Assembly (NCBI GenBank): GCA_024138025.1
Contig: JAMXBD010000056.1
Coordinates: forward strand, 1,860,001 to 1,924,000
DNA length: 64,000 bases
Direction: 5' to 3'
From: Combretum micranthum
Lineage: Eukaryota; Streptophyta; Magnoliopsida; Myrtales; Combretaceae
Numbering within the stretch: position 1 is the first letter of the stretch; each line of letters opens with the position of its first letter. Positions 22,301 through 34,268 of the stretch are shown here, in pieces. The notes below the pieces were generated by a model, which was not told the origin of the DNA, did no database searches, and saw only the letters and a list, made by a program, of their open reading frames with translations. Position numbers and translations under genes: made by a program.

Positions 22301-24056
22301 ATCTTTTACACCACCTTTTAACAAGTAATTTGGCAACTTCTACATATACCATGTTTCACGTGCATACCACATCAATATATTTATGATATCTATCTGTATC
22401 GATTTATAAAATTAAAACCTAAGAGAGTAGTTGATGTCTCAAACCTTTTAACATAAAATTCCTACTTTTGATTGTTAGTACATTATATATTATCATGTAA
22501 CCAAAGATCTTACAACAATTTTATAGAGGATTGTCTCAATATTTGGATCTAGGTCTAATTTTATGAGCTAGTCTCTTTAGATGTTGATAGATTTAAGAGA
22601 TTACACCTAATTAAGAATAAAGATTATTGCATTGGTTTTCTTTACGCTTCATATGAAAAACAGGCTCAATAAAATGCATTTCTGTGATGATTAAAGCTTT
22701 ATTTGACTTCAATATCTTAGGTAAATTAAAATAAGCCAAAAAAAAAAAAAACACAGGAGCAAGAGAGCTTTCGACTAAATATTGTTTAAGGCCATCTAAA
22801 TGTTATCTGATAGTCAATATCAACCTACAACATCTATGAATAAGAAACCCATTTCCTCATTTAGGGCTATTTTGAACATTGTTAAGATTGAGTTAAACAC
22901 ATAAGCTATATTGAAATCGTTGACAAAATGTCAAAACACCTATTTAATGGATAGCAAATTAAGAAAAATCAAGTTCACTAAATTTGATATCGTGTCATCT
23001 ATGTGCACTTGAGAAATCATGTTTATTTATTCCTCCTCCTATGATATTCATATATGTGTTATCAACCTGATGCTCCTCATAAAATCGATCAATGCACTTG
23101 TTGCACATTATTAGTTAGTTACAATAACCTTGTCAAACAAATTTAATTAGTGATAATTGATTGCTTTTGTATCTTTTTTTTTTCACATTATACCTACTTA
23201 ACTCTTATATATGTTGATGAGGTATAGTATGAAGTTTGAAGTTTAATGACTTTAAACTTAGGTCAAGATATTGGCAAGAAAAAAAGAAAACTTAGGTCAA
23301 GATAAGAGCGAAAGGAGTTAGCTTTTGGAAATGCATATTTTTGTTGCAGCATATATATATATATATACGTGCTATCTTATATAAATATATATGTCATGTT
23401 TTATTTAAGTGTAGATGTAGGTTTGTAAGGTCATAACAAATGTCATCATGTAAAGTTAATCATGATTTAATGTTAAGATAGGTATATGTACTAATTGGAC
23501 AAAATTTAGATGTTATGTACAAGTTTATGGAAAAAGGTACTTTCACCATATGACATGGGATATTTTAGCTGTGACAACTGAAATTTAAATAAGTTTTGTC
23601 TTTAAGTTAGGGATGACATAATGTTCATCTCTTAGGTACCACAATTGAATTATATGTGTTGATAAAGAGGTTAAGTATGGCCTTAAGAAGTAGGATGTTT
23701 TATTGACAAATATTCTTATATTGATAGAAATAAAGGTTATATAACCCATTTTAATGTTTTTAGAGAGTTGATTGATTGATGGAGTGAAAGTATTTCTTGT
23801 GAATATTTTTAATGGAGAAGAAACTTTAGAGATGTAACTAAATATAGGAGAAGGGTCAAGGTGTACTCAAAGCTTGGGTACTTATAATTGAGACTAGGTA
23901 ATCATTAATGAGAAGTTGGGTTACTATTGATTTTTCATTTATGAACGGGTGAGAGATGCTAGAATTGGTTACAAGTAAAATGGGCAATGTCTATTTCTTC
24001 ACATATCCCTTAATTTTGAAAGAAGAATTAATCAGAGCATTCACACAAGGAAGATG
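19371..24056. other. AT-rich intergenic DNA without recognisable genes
   Basis: It begins just after the possible Helitron end and contains a poly-A tract at about 19434-19456. A 109-codon frame on the minus strand at 19586-19915 starts in a T-tract and has no recognisable domain. A duplicated segment lies at 21518-21960. Around 22095-22330 are several short inverted motifs (AGGTGT / ACACCT) suggesting a degraded MITE. Nothing else can be supported. Confidence 0.55.
21518..21960. repeat. Imperfect tandem duplication of about 220 bp
   Basis: AGGAATTTAGATTGCAAG occurs at 21541 and again at 21761. The following sequence (AATGAAATTA, CTTCTTTAGTTATGT, ATTTAAAATTTTAGTTATA) repeats in the same order. 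The offset is 220 bp and the copies are clearly diverged. Confidence 0.75.
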
Positions 24057-24069
24057 AATGGCAGGTTTG

Positions 24070-24198
24070 GCTGATGGCCTTATAGCTTAGAGACATCTGG
24101 TCTTGGTATTCATCTTTTAGGTACTGAGTTTGATTCCCGTATTGTAATGACCCCAGTGACCATGTTATTATAAGTACCTAAAAAAGAAAAAAAAAATA
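24070..24198 (+). mobile_element. SINE (tRNA-derived type)
   Basis: The unit opens GCTGATGGCCTTATAGCTTA, containing a TAGCTTAG...CTGG box A, and has a box B-like GAGTTTGATTCCC about 40 bp later. It ends in an A-rich tail (24180-24198). Imperfect direct repeats flank it: AATGGCAGGTTTG (24057-24069) and AATGGTGGGTTTG (24199-24211), as left by LINE-mediated retroposition. At about 130 bp it fits plant SINEs. The family was not identified. Confidence 0.7.
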
Positions 24199-24689
24199 AA
24201 TGGTGGGTTTGTGTTGTAAACATCATATTTTTTTTCCATTCATTAGTTTCGACTTGTCATGTTGGAGCTAATTGTAGTCAATGATTGGTTCAATTTGTTT
24301 TTCCTTATCTAAAAGAATAATTGGAAATCTAAATGGCATATATGATTTGATAAATTTTGAGTCTCCTATCAAAAAGAACTTCTTAGATATGGTGTGTTTT
24401 TTTAATGATCCAATGTCATAAACTAGACAATTTTAGAAAACAATGATCCTTAACTCCCTAACAAAACTTTAATAAGATTTGAATTGTCCATTTTATTGAT
24501 ACTTAATCATATCCTAAAATTATTATTTCTAGATAGCTCAATTTTTATTCATAAATGGTACACAATTTTATAAGATTGAAATTTCAAACTATTTATCAAT
24601 CCAATTTGAAATAACTATTTGGTCCAAGATTGCTTTTGGCCTAATGGCCCCAAACCATTCAAATGGGTTACAAAAAAAAATACTTAGAA

Positions 24690-25310
24690 TTAAGGGTAGG
24701 TAAAAAACTAATAAAACCAAAAATTCGAATAGAAATTGAAAAACTAATTCAAAAAATATAGTTAAACAATCTACCGGTTTCGATTTAGGATCATGGTTTT
24801 TATTTTTTTTTTCAATTTTTGGTTTCGATTTATAACTATGAGAAACTGACTGTTAACAAATAACCATTAAAAGACTGATAATTGAACATTTATGTTTTAA
24901 TTATTATGTTGTTGTTGTAGCATAATTTGAAAAAAATGAAAAGATTATAAAATTTTAATTTGTGTAATATTGTATTAGGGTTATATTCCTAATTTTTTTG
25001 TTGGTTTTATAGTTATTTAACTTGTTGATTTGCAATTTTTTAATGTAATTATGATATTTAACTTGTTAATTTGTAATTTTTTAAAGTAATTATAAAATAA
25101 AATGGTTTAAATTTTTGCGGACCAATTGAAATTATGGTTAACTACAACTTTTAGTTAACCATTGTGTTAAATGGTTAAAAATTCAAAACCGAAAATATTA
25201 AGCCAAAAAAATAGTTAGCTGTTAAGACAGTTAACCATTAATAATGGATCGGTTTAGGTTTGATATTTAAAAAAAAAACCAATTATTTTAGTTTAGTTCA
25301 AAAATTGAAA
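24690..25310. other. Low-complexity segment rich in AACC/GGTT words, possible hAT-type MITE remnant
   Basis: Many short inverted words (ACCGGTTTCGATT, GGTTTCGATTTA, TTAACCAT/ATGGTTAA, GATCGGTTTAGGTTTG) recur on both strands. This is a pattern common in plant non-autonomous DNA transposons. Clear terminal inverted repeats and a target duplication were not found, so the call is weak. Confidence 0.25.
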
Positions 25311-25319
25311 TCATGACTT

Positions 25320-26760
25320 AATTAAGGGAACTATGTCCCCTCTACTTAGAACCCAATCTTATCACCAAATTGAGCTCAGCTTAGTGTCCGAAATTGCGTT
25401 TGGGGGTGTGTTGCTTATCAAGATCGAGTCAGCCAACACCTTAGCTTTCTTTTCTCGAGCTTCTATTCTGGTCGACGAGCTCAATTTGCATGCCCTTTTT
25501 ACCATGATTTCTTTACCTTTTGTCCTTCCTAATTGAGTACATTACACTTTACTTTAAATAAATAAGTAAAATTTTTATTAGAAAGAAACAACCAAAATTC
25601 CCTTCGAAAACTGGAAAAAATTATAACGAATTCAAATTTATTTCGGTCAAAAAAGGAAATTTCAAACTTCTTGATGATAATTATGCCAAAATAAAGATAT
25701 GGACGGTAAAGATATACTATGGGTGTAAATTTTAATTGAAAATCCAACGAAAAATTGAGCAAATCAAACAGGATTTGACTAAGATGATATTACGATGTTC
25801 AAATACCTATTAATGGAGAAAGATTCACGCTCTACTCTATTTATGCACTCCCAATATTTGAGCTCTAAAACTAGAAAAGGAACCTACGCTCCTCAGTTTG
25901 AACATCCGAAAACATTCGAATTCACAAAATAGTTTCTCCCGCTAGGTTTTTAACAACTCTGAACTTCTCCACGGAAGTTCTTTTGGTAGCTCTTTAGGAT
26001 GATTATTCATAGTAAGTTGGTTCCCTATCTAGTTACAACTGTCGAACATTGAAGGTTCAAGCTTTGCTACCATTGAAGTATTTTCCATCTTAAATTCAAT
26101 CTGTTCGATGCATCCTTCGTCTCAAGCCATACCTAAAGTGCTGCCAATCACTTTCACTAGCCAAAGTGACTCCAATCCACTTTATCTCTGACTTGTCGGT
26201 CACAGCGTCACCAACTAAGTTGGTTCTTGAATTTTCTTTTTTATCATAATAAAATGAAAGATAGAAGAAGAAGAAGAAGAAGAAGAAGAAGAAGAAGAAG
26301 AAGAAGAAGAAGAAGAGGAGGTCTGTTTGGATGGTTGAAATTTAAGTCTGTTTGGATTGCTTGATTTTTTTCTAATATCGTATCCGTATTAAATCTATAT
26401 CTATAACTTATCTGTATTATATCTGTTTGGTCTATTTATAAATAAAATTATTAATTTTTCATCTATATCTGTTTCTTATCAAATATCTGTTTAAAAACAA
26501 TAAAAATAATAATATCAAAATAACCATAGTATAATAAAACAAACAAACCCTTACGCATAGAAAAATCTTTTTTGCATATTTTTCCTGGAAAAATTCCTTG
26601 TGACATTTGGAAAATTGTTTTCTTCATGAGAAAAAAATTAATTAAAAAAATATTTTCTAGAGATGTGTTTAGTTGTTCTGTAAATAAGGCACAAAATCTC
26701 AATTATAAAAATAATAAAATTTAAATAATTCAAAGTGAAAGAGTTGAAAAAAAAACCTTA
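25320..26760. other. Intergenic DNA, no recognisable gene
   Basis: The stretch at about 25333-25536 is less AT-rich and holds a 67-codon frame with no recognisable domain. The segment at 25800-26230 also has more balanced base composition, but neither strand gives a known protein motif. It contains the GAA microsatellite listed separately. Confidence 0.4.
26263..26315 (+). repeat. (GAA)n microsatellite
   Basis: About 17 uninterrupted AGA/GAA trinucleotide units, a likely length-polymorphic marker. Confidence 0.95.
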
Positions 26761-26768
26761 CATACTAT

Positions 26769-27158
26769 GGCCCGTTCAATTTGATGAATGAAATAAGAGG
26801 GGAATAGAATTCCAACTCAAATAGAATGTAATAGGATTGTAATGTCTATTACAATATTTACTTGCTGTAAAAAGTAAAACAAGTAATTATTAGAGTAAAA
26901 TGTAAAATATCTATAATGTCTCCAATATTTATTATAGAGAGATAATAATTATATAAGTGTTATTTTCAAGACATGGGTATTTATGATAAAATTGGAAAAT
27001 AGATTATTAAATGACAATTCATAGGGTAGATATATGAATTGCTATTCATTATTTTACTAATCGCAATTCATTATGATGTGTCATTCATTTCAAGTAAATA
27101 CCATAATATTGGCTTTACATCAAACAAGAAAGGAATGAATAGCTATTCATGTGAACGG
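26769..27158. mobile_element. MITE-like element, about 390 bp
   Basis: The left end GGCCCGTTCA and the right end TGAACGG (27152-27158) form short terminal inverted repeats. ACTAT flanks both sides (26764-26768 and 27159-27163), a candidate target duplication; a TAT reading is also possible. Subterminal ATGAATAGCTATTCAT-type palindromes lie near the right end. There is no coding capacity. Superfamily not assigned. Confidence 0.5.
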
Positions 27159-27163
27159 ACTAT

Positions 27164-28171
27164 AAAGTTTTTCTAGAAAGAAACCATAATAGTTTGATAC
27201 CAATTAGTGAGTAGCATAGGCAATTATGGGACAACTTAAAAAAGGAAAAGGAAATATTTTTTCCTTCGTTTTGGAAAATAGTAAATTAATTATTCAGGGT
27301 TTTCATTTTCTTAACAAGAAAATAGTATAAAAAGAAAAATAAAGGGTATAAAAAAAACATAAATTAAAGGTTCAACATGGTAACCATTAGGTTTTAACAG
27401 GTCAGTCGTCAAACCCATAAGCACTGGAATTTTGAAAAATGACTTTCAAATTAATTTTGACACAAGCCAATAGCTAAATTAAGATCATCGACCAAACTTA
27501 CAAATCCTAATTTACTACTTTTTCTTTCCCAACCTTTGTCGGGTGGTAGTTTCAAAATTATATATAAAAAAACCATTTATCTCTAGTTCCTAGTCAAGGA
27601 TTCACGATAGTAAAGGTTAATAGTATAATATAAACCAAATTAAAGGAAATAAAACAAACATCTAGGCTTAATAGCGACTTTTATGATTTTTTTGTACAGT
27701 AAAAAAAAAGTCAATTTTCTATAATTATTGAAATAATCCAAACACCAAACATTAAGTGAGCAATTAAATTCATGAATTTGAAGTCAATTAGAAGTCAAAA
27801 AATGCTGTTAAGGGCAATTTTTCGTCAAATTATAATTTTTCCTCCAATTGAGAACCAAGATAAATTAAAAGTTGAAATTTAGTTAAAACAGACAAAATAG
27901 TACTAGTTGAGTTATTAATTTCATAATTTACCCATAGGTTTAGCTAAAAACCATATACTAATTAAAACTAGTCAAAATTTACACAAGTAAAAAAATTAGA
28001 TAACTAAGATTGTGTCATATGGCACAATGTGATAAAAAAAGCTTAACCCTACCCTATCTTAGCACTATCTCTCTAGCTAGTATGCCTAAAACCATAAAGC
28101 CTAACGACAATTTTAGTGCTAAAAGACTAGAAATTAGCATTAATAATTTACTAATTTATGTTTTCTACTAA
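27164..28171. other. AT-rich intergenic DNA
   Basis: No open frames of interest, no inverted or tandem structure recognised. Confidence 0.5.
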
Positions 28172-28176
28172 GAATA

Positions 28177-31100
28177 TGAAATACCCCAAACCTTCACATA
28201 TATTAGAAATTGGGTTTAGGTAGATTTGAATGAATTAAATTAATCATAGGATATAAATAGACAAGTTGACAAAGTTAGATTAGTAATTAATTAAATGAAA
28301 CTTGAGATTTGAAATCTAAATTCTCTAAACAAGTCATTGAAATGTTTAGAGGGTTCCTAAACTCTTGATTCTTAGCCGAAACACTAATTCCTAAATCTTT
28401 ACAAAATTTGAGTTCATTTGCTTGAATAAAAATATCAGTTCTTAAACCCGAACTCAAATTAAATATCTTTCATCCAAAATAGATTCATAAATTAAGTTCT
28501 TATTTTAAGTCCTTAATTTCTAACCTATCGGTTCTAAAATTATCTTTTAAATACTCTTGGAACTATAGATATTGATCTGATAGTTTTAAACTTATACTTT
28601 ATTCAAAAAATATCAAATTTTTATTAAATCTTATCTTTTCTTTTTCCTTTTCATCTCCTAGTCTCTCTCTCTTCCTTTCACTTTTCTTCCTTTAGTTTCC
28701 TTTTCCCAACCGATGGCTTCCTTTCCCTCTTCCTTTCTTCTTCTTTTCTTTTCTTTTCTTCAAATTTCTTCCACAAATCTCAAGATTAAAGCTATTTAGA
28801 TGAATAATCAAAGCTAGGAGAGAAGCTAGATGAAGGAAAACAAGTTAGAAATGTAAAGAAAGCTCAAGTGTACAAGTGTTCTAAAAAGATAAGCTGTTAT
28901 TTCCTTGTTATATTTGTTGTTTTATTTATTTAATTGATGAATTGATGTTAAATTGGGTTGAGAGTGCTGTTTATTTATGTATTTGTTGGTTTAATGGTTG
29001 ATAGAAGTTGGGGATTGGTTGGAGGAAGAAGATGATGAATAGTGGTTATGGAGGTTGATGAAGTTTGAGATGTTTGATGTGGTGAATGTGAAGTTTATGT
29101 TGTTTGAATGTTATATTGATCATATAATAAGCTTTGGGAAACTTTGGAATGAGTTTAAAGAACTTTGGAAAGTGTAAAATGCATTTCAAGAACAAAGGAT
29201 TTCGTAATTTTCTCGTTCCAGTGTGCACAACCTTATGCACGGCCATGCACATGCCCGTGCAGGCCTTAAAATGCTTAAAACTTTGTCTCGGGTCACTTTT
29301 TCATGCCCAGCACGGCCTCGAGCACGGCCATGCACTCGTCGTGCAGCCTTCCCCTGTTTCAACTGTTTGTATTTTAGCCATAACTTTTTCATCCGACCTC
29401 CGATTGAGGTGATTCAAGTTGCGTTGGAAAGCCTAAAAAGAGATCTACAATTTTTATGTTTTGAGTTTTTACAAATTAGAAAATTATAAATGCTTAAATT
29501 TTGATTATTTCCAGCTGCAACACTTTTCAAAACAAAATCAAAAACTTGTTTTTGTTTGTGAAATGTGTTTTTGCTTAGGAAATGGATCTTTTTGAACTAA
29601 AATGAGATAGATAAGTGATATTTTATGTGTTAAGTGAATTAATTCATGTAATTAAACATGGGTTAAGTAGATTTATAGATTTAACAAATAATTAGATTAA
29701 ATCTAGAAGTTAGTTATAAAATGAACTTAGTTAACAAACCTAGGTTCAACTTGACTAAATGAACTTGAATGAACTAAAATGGATTAGATTATTTAACTTT
29801 GATGAATTTCGATAGGCTTAAGATAACTTGGGATTAAGTGATTAGATCTTAGATATATAATGAATTAGTAATTAATCTAAGTCCAACTTGGCTTAATGAA
29901 CTTTACTAAGCTAAAATGAATTAGATTGATATAGTTTGATCACCTTGGCTTAGTAAATGACTTAAATGACTAATTTTAATCAATTTGGCTAATGTTAAGC
30001 TAAAATGGGTTAATAGCTATGAATTAGCTTAGATGAATGAATTAGGATGATCTTTGAATAACATGGGGAATATGTTGTTTCAAATGTGTGTTTACTTGGA
30101 AAATGAATGTTTTTGGTTTATGAATTCTTTGTTAATGCTTTTGTAATAAAACACTATAAATAAAGAGAAAAGAAATTCTTTGACAGACAAAGGATAACTG
30201 TCCATATTTTGGCGGGGTGATATTCGCAGCTATTATGGGGTTCCACATTAGTGTCTGATCAAATAGGATTTAATAAAATGAGTTAGAGATTAGTGAATAA
30301 TTGATATAAGCTCTTGTATGAGTTTGTTGAAGTGGATGATGGTTTGGGTTCTTATCAGAGTTGTTTCTTGAACCAGTGGTAGATATGAGATATATCTTCT
30401 GAGATAGCTTCTACTCAACCTTCTAAGGCTCTGTTTGGATTTCATATATAAGGTACGCAATAACTTGCGTGATGATTGATAGGATAGGCATTCTAAACTG
30501 ATTAAGACTTAAACTCGGCTTAATAATTGATGAGTCTTGATTGTGCTTTAAGTCGTTGAATCCAGTCCAAGGAGCAACAACTTGTCATGATGCAATGACA
30601 ATGTTAGAATAAACGCTTAGGCCACCTATCATGATGCAATGATTTGGCTCGGCGGGTTGTCATGATGCAATGACAATATTATAATAGGCGCTTAGGCCAC
30701 TTGTCATGATGCAATGACATGGCTTGGCAGGTAATCGAAGGGAATATAGTAACAGTATAACGTTTACTTAAACTTGAAAGGAAGTATCATAGTTTAGTTC
30801 AACGTTTATGGGAGCGTGTGAACTAGATTCATGTTATGGACTGAGTCTAAGTAAAGTTGGGTAACGGCTATAAGTCCTGGATGAGATTACTGTTTCTTTT
30901 TCCATGTAATGTTATCTAGGAGATATAAATATTCGGACTGCTTATATCAACCCCCTGAGCAGCTGCTGTTACTCAGGATCCCCAGATTCCCATTGGCTTG
31001 TTCCAGAGTGTAAGTGCTCCATTGTTGATTTATTTATTTTAAAGAAAAGATAATAACTTGTTGATTGTGCATTGCATTTAGTTAAGCTCGTGTGTCACTC

Positions 31101-31669
31101 CGTGTGTGATTGTGTTGTTGTGTACTGAGCTCCGGCTCATTATTGTTGTTGTTCTTATTATTGTTGTTGATGTTGATGTTGATGAGGATGGTGATGATGA
31201 TTGATGTGATGATGTTTGTCGCGGGTTTTGGGTGATTCTGAAGATATGGGAGAACGAGTGAAATGTGATAGGATCGAGATATTATTTGTATTTTGTTTCT
31301 TCTTTGCTTTGTTTTATGAATACTGGATTTATTTATAAATTTGTATTTTCATTTAAGGGCTTGTTAGTGCCCATGTTTTTGTAAATAAGCTTTTGTAAAT
31401 ATTTATCTAAGTGAAAGTTTTTCCACTTTTAATAGTGGAAGTTTGAAATGCTTTTATGTAGAAACATTTTTATTAAAGTTTATTTTTCCGCTGCTAAATC
31501 CAGTTGTTGCTAGAATCTAACTAAACGATTTCACAATCTAAAATTAGTTTAGCAATGTTCAATATAAACACCTTCTTTTAAGACAAGCTTACGTATAATT
31601 CGTAAGAGTTATACGTGGTTGGGGACTTGGTGTGCTTAATTTGAGAATTAAGCATGTCGGGTCTTTACA
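28177..31669 (+). mobile_element. Solo LTR, family A copy 2 (3.5 kb)
   Basis: It starts TGAAATACCCCAAACC and ends GGGTCTTTACA, like the copy at 950-4679, and is flanked by a perfect duplication GAATA (28172-28176 and 31670-31674). Similarity to copy 1 runs through most of the length, except the GC-rich island (29215-29360), which is replaced by different words built on GCACGGCCATGCAC. Four CATGATGCAATGA motifs occur at 30585-30717. Stem-loops lie at 30922-30948 and 30954-30977, and a perfect 9-bp terminal hairpin at 31633-31654. Open frames at 29046-29489 are by-products of the GC-rich island. Confidence 0.93.
30585..30717 (+). repeat. Four CATGATGCAATGA motifs in LTR A copy 2
   Basis: TCATGATGCAATGA occurs at 30585-30598, 30629-30642, 30660-30673 and 30704-30717. 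Two of the four are followed by an AGGCGCTTAGGCCAC-like segment, suggesting that a unit of about 75 bp was duplicated. Confidence 0.8.
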
Positions 31670-31674
31670 GAATA

Positions 31675-34268
31675 TGAGATGGTTTATCAAATATGCAGGA
31701 AATGTGTGTTGCTTGTTAGGATACAAATAAAAACCAGTCTAATATTTAAACTTAACTTAATTTTTTTTTTTTTGGTTGTTGCATGATTACTAGCTTAAGA
31801 AACTTGACCTCAAGTTGAGTTGTGAGCTTAATAACAACTTCGAGATGATGCAGCTTAGTTTGGGTGCTGAGGCTCCCATAGAACGTGTGGTATTACTTGA
31901 CAAATAGTCGATAGGGAAGCTCCAAGATAGGAAGGCCAATTAGACCAGAATGAAGTTGAAATGACTTTTGAGGGGTTTATAGAACCAAGCATAAAGCATT
32001 GCAATAGACTTTTCTCGTCAATGATTGGACGTGATGACTAAGTCAGATAAGACTATTTCTTTCCTTTTCTTTTTTTACAAGTGGTGGAGGCTTCTCGATT
32101 TCTTGGTGCTTGATTCAAACCCCTTTTGTTTCTTATATTTGTTTAGCGGGAGTCATGAATATTCATGTAATTATTTGGTGTTTCTAGAATACTAAAAATA
32201 CTTAGTTACCTGGCTTTTATTTAAGTATATTACACCTAAGGTTGTTGCATTAGAAAAAGGAACATGTGACATATGTGAATGTGTTTGTTTATTGTTATTG
32301 ACACTCCATTTTTGCACCTTCCCCCTCTCCTCCCCTCCCTCCCTCTCAAAAAAATATTAAAAATAAAAGTATAATAACAATTAAAAATTATTAAAAATGC
32401 AAAAAATAGTTAATTTAAGCTAACAAAAAAATATTAAAATTAGAAAAATTGAAAAATGAAATAATTTAGGAAATAGAAACCCCTTTTTTCAGTAATTAGG
32501 CTTATATAGGAATTATAAATAAAAAGCGTTTTAAAATTAAAAAGAAGAAAAATTAGAAAAAGGAAAATAAAAAATAGTAAGATAACAAAATAAAAATATA
32601 TAAAAATATGCTGGTCAGGCACTTAACCAGCATGGATGACGTACGGTTACGCAAGCAAAGGGGTAATTTTTCCCTGAGGCGCGTGTCGTCAGACGCGCGC
32701 GTTCAATGCCTTTCCCAAGGCACCAGACGCCATAGAAGCTGGTTTTTTTTTTTTTTTTTTTTTTTTTTTTGAGCTTGGGAGTTTGTTTCAAGCTTTATGG
32801 TGTATTTTGTCATGAGGAACTTGGCTTCTAGAATATGACTTTTCGCATCTTAGTTAAGAATTAGAGGATATAAAAATTAAAACTTTTGAATTTCCAAAAC
32901 CCGTGACCTTTCGTTTCCTCCTTCCTCACTTCTTCAACACCTCTATTTCTCAAACGTGCCCTCTCTCTCTCTCTCAAAAAAAAAAAAAAAAAAAAAAAAA
33001 CCAGTGCCGGCCTCCCCTTCTTTGAAAAAAACCCATTCGGCTTTACACGTTATTGTCACCATCTCCGTAACCAGCCACCTCCTATCCACCAACAAACCAC
33101 CTCCAACCTCTTAACTCGAGATTGAAATCGCCATAAACGCCAATGCCCAGAACAAGCATATACAACATCAAACTCGACGAACCATGCCTTGCTAAACAAA
33201 AATGAATCCAAAACCAAACTCAACACTCCATAAGCTCAAATCTACCACCATCGATGACAAAGCCAACGCCAACCACAGCCACTTAACTGAATCACACACA
33301 TAACCCATCGAGATCATGCATAACCGAGATCACCATAACCCCAAAACGCCATTGCTCCGAAATCACAAGCCCTCAAACCACCACCGAAACCCCTATCCAC
33401 TGCACTGAACAACGAGAGAGATGGAGAGTCTCATTATCAGTCATCCAATTCGCAAATTTGACCCGCGCCTACCCGACCTGTACTTCATCCGAATCTGACT
33501 TGTTCTTGCTAAAGTATTGATCCAAGTTAAAAGGCTCAGCCTGAATGTCCTGGTTTCCTATATCCTTTGATTTATTTGGTTATTTGTTTATTTGTATATT
33601 TATTTATATTGTTGTATATTATCTAAACACGCACGTCATGTAATATGCCAAATATAGTGGGAAATACGTAGATAGTATCATATAATACGCCACGTTAATT
33701 CACGGTTCTATTATACGTGCTATATATCCCTGATTTGATAAGTTGCATGTCATGCCTATAGGATTAGGATTAATATAGTTTTTATACCTGTTGTGTTATA
33801 TTTGCCATTTAATATAGAAACATGTGTCAAGTTTATTTGGTTTATTAGACACTACATGATGCAGATTTGTATTTATTAGTTTTGATAATTTTGATATGAA
33901 TATTACTATGTTGTATCTAATAATAGAGTTTAGTTTATTAAATTCATTAAAACATAAATAGAAATATCAGGAGATAAGGTATGTGGAAGTTATTAATTGA
34001 TTATTAGAAATTTTAGGATAGAAAATTTAATTTGTTTAGGTTCTAATAGATTTCATGTAATTATATTGTCATCGCTATGTTAGAATTTTATGTACTCGCA
34101 TATATATTAATAATTATATTTTATGGAGTATTATAAGGTTTAGCCTTAAATTGAAAGTGATCAAATAAAGTTATGGTTAATGACCTAAATCATCTTATAT
34201 TTTATGGGCTATTATATGTAAAAACTCTAGCATTGTATTCTAATTTATAATGGGCAAATTAGGAGAAG
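31675..34268. other. Unassigned DNA with homopolymer tracts and a GC-rich hairpin
   Basis: It contains a T-tract at about 32741-32770, CT and A runs at about 32957-33000, and a sharp GC-rich island at about 32675-32730. Within the island GCGCGTGTC (32679-32687) and GACGCGCGC (32692-32700) pair around a GTCA loop. The C-rich stretch 33000-33500 has no open frame. GC islands of this kind occur inside the LTRs of this window, so a decayed LTR is possible but no ends were found. Confidence 0.35.

Noticed and set aside
25333..25536. 67-codon frame in less AT-rich DNA
   Set aside because: No domain, no similarity I recognise, and no supporting signals. Left as part of the intergenic description.
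29046..29489. Overlapping open frames on both strands
   Set aside because: They lie inside a solo LTR and result from its GC-rich repeated words, not from coding selection.
30585..30717. CRISPR-like array (evenly spaced short repeats)
   Set aside because: Repeats are 14 bp, irregularly spaced, few in number and part of a plant LTR.
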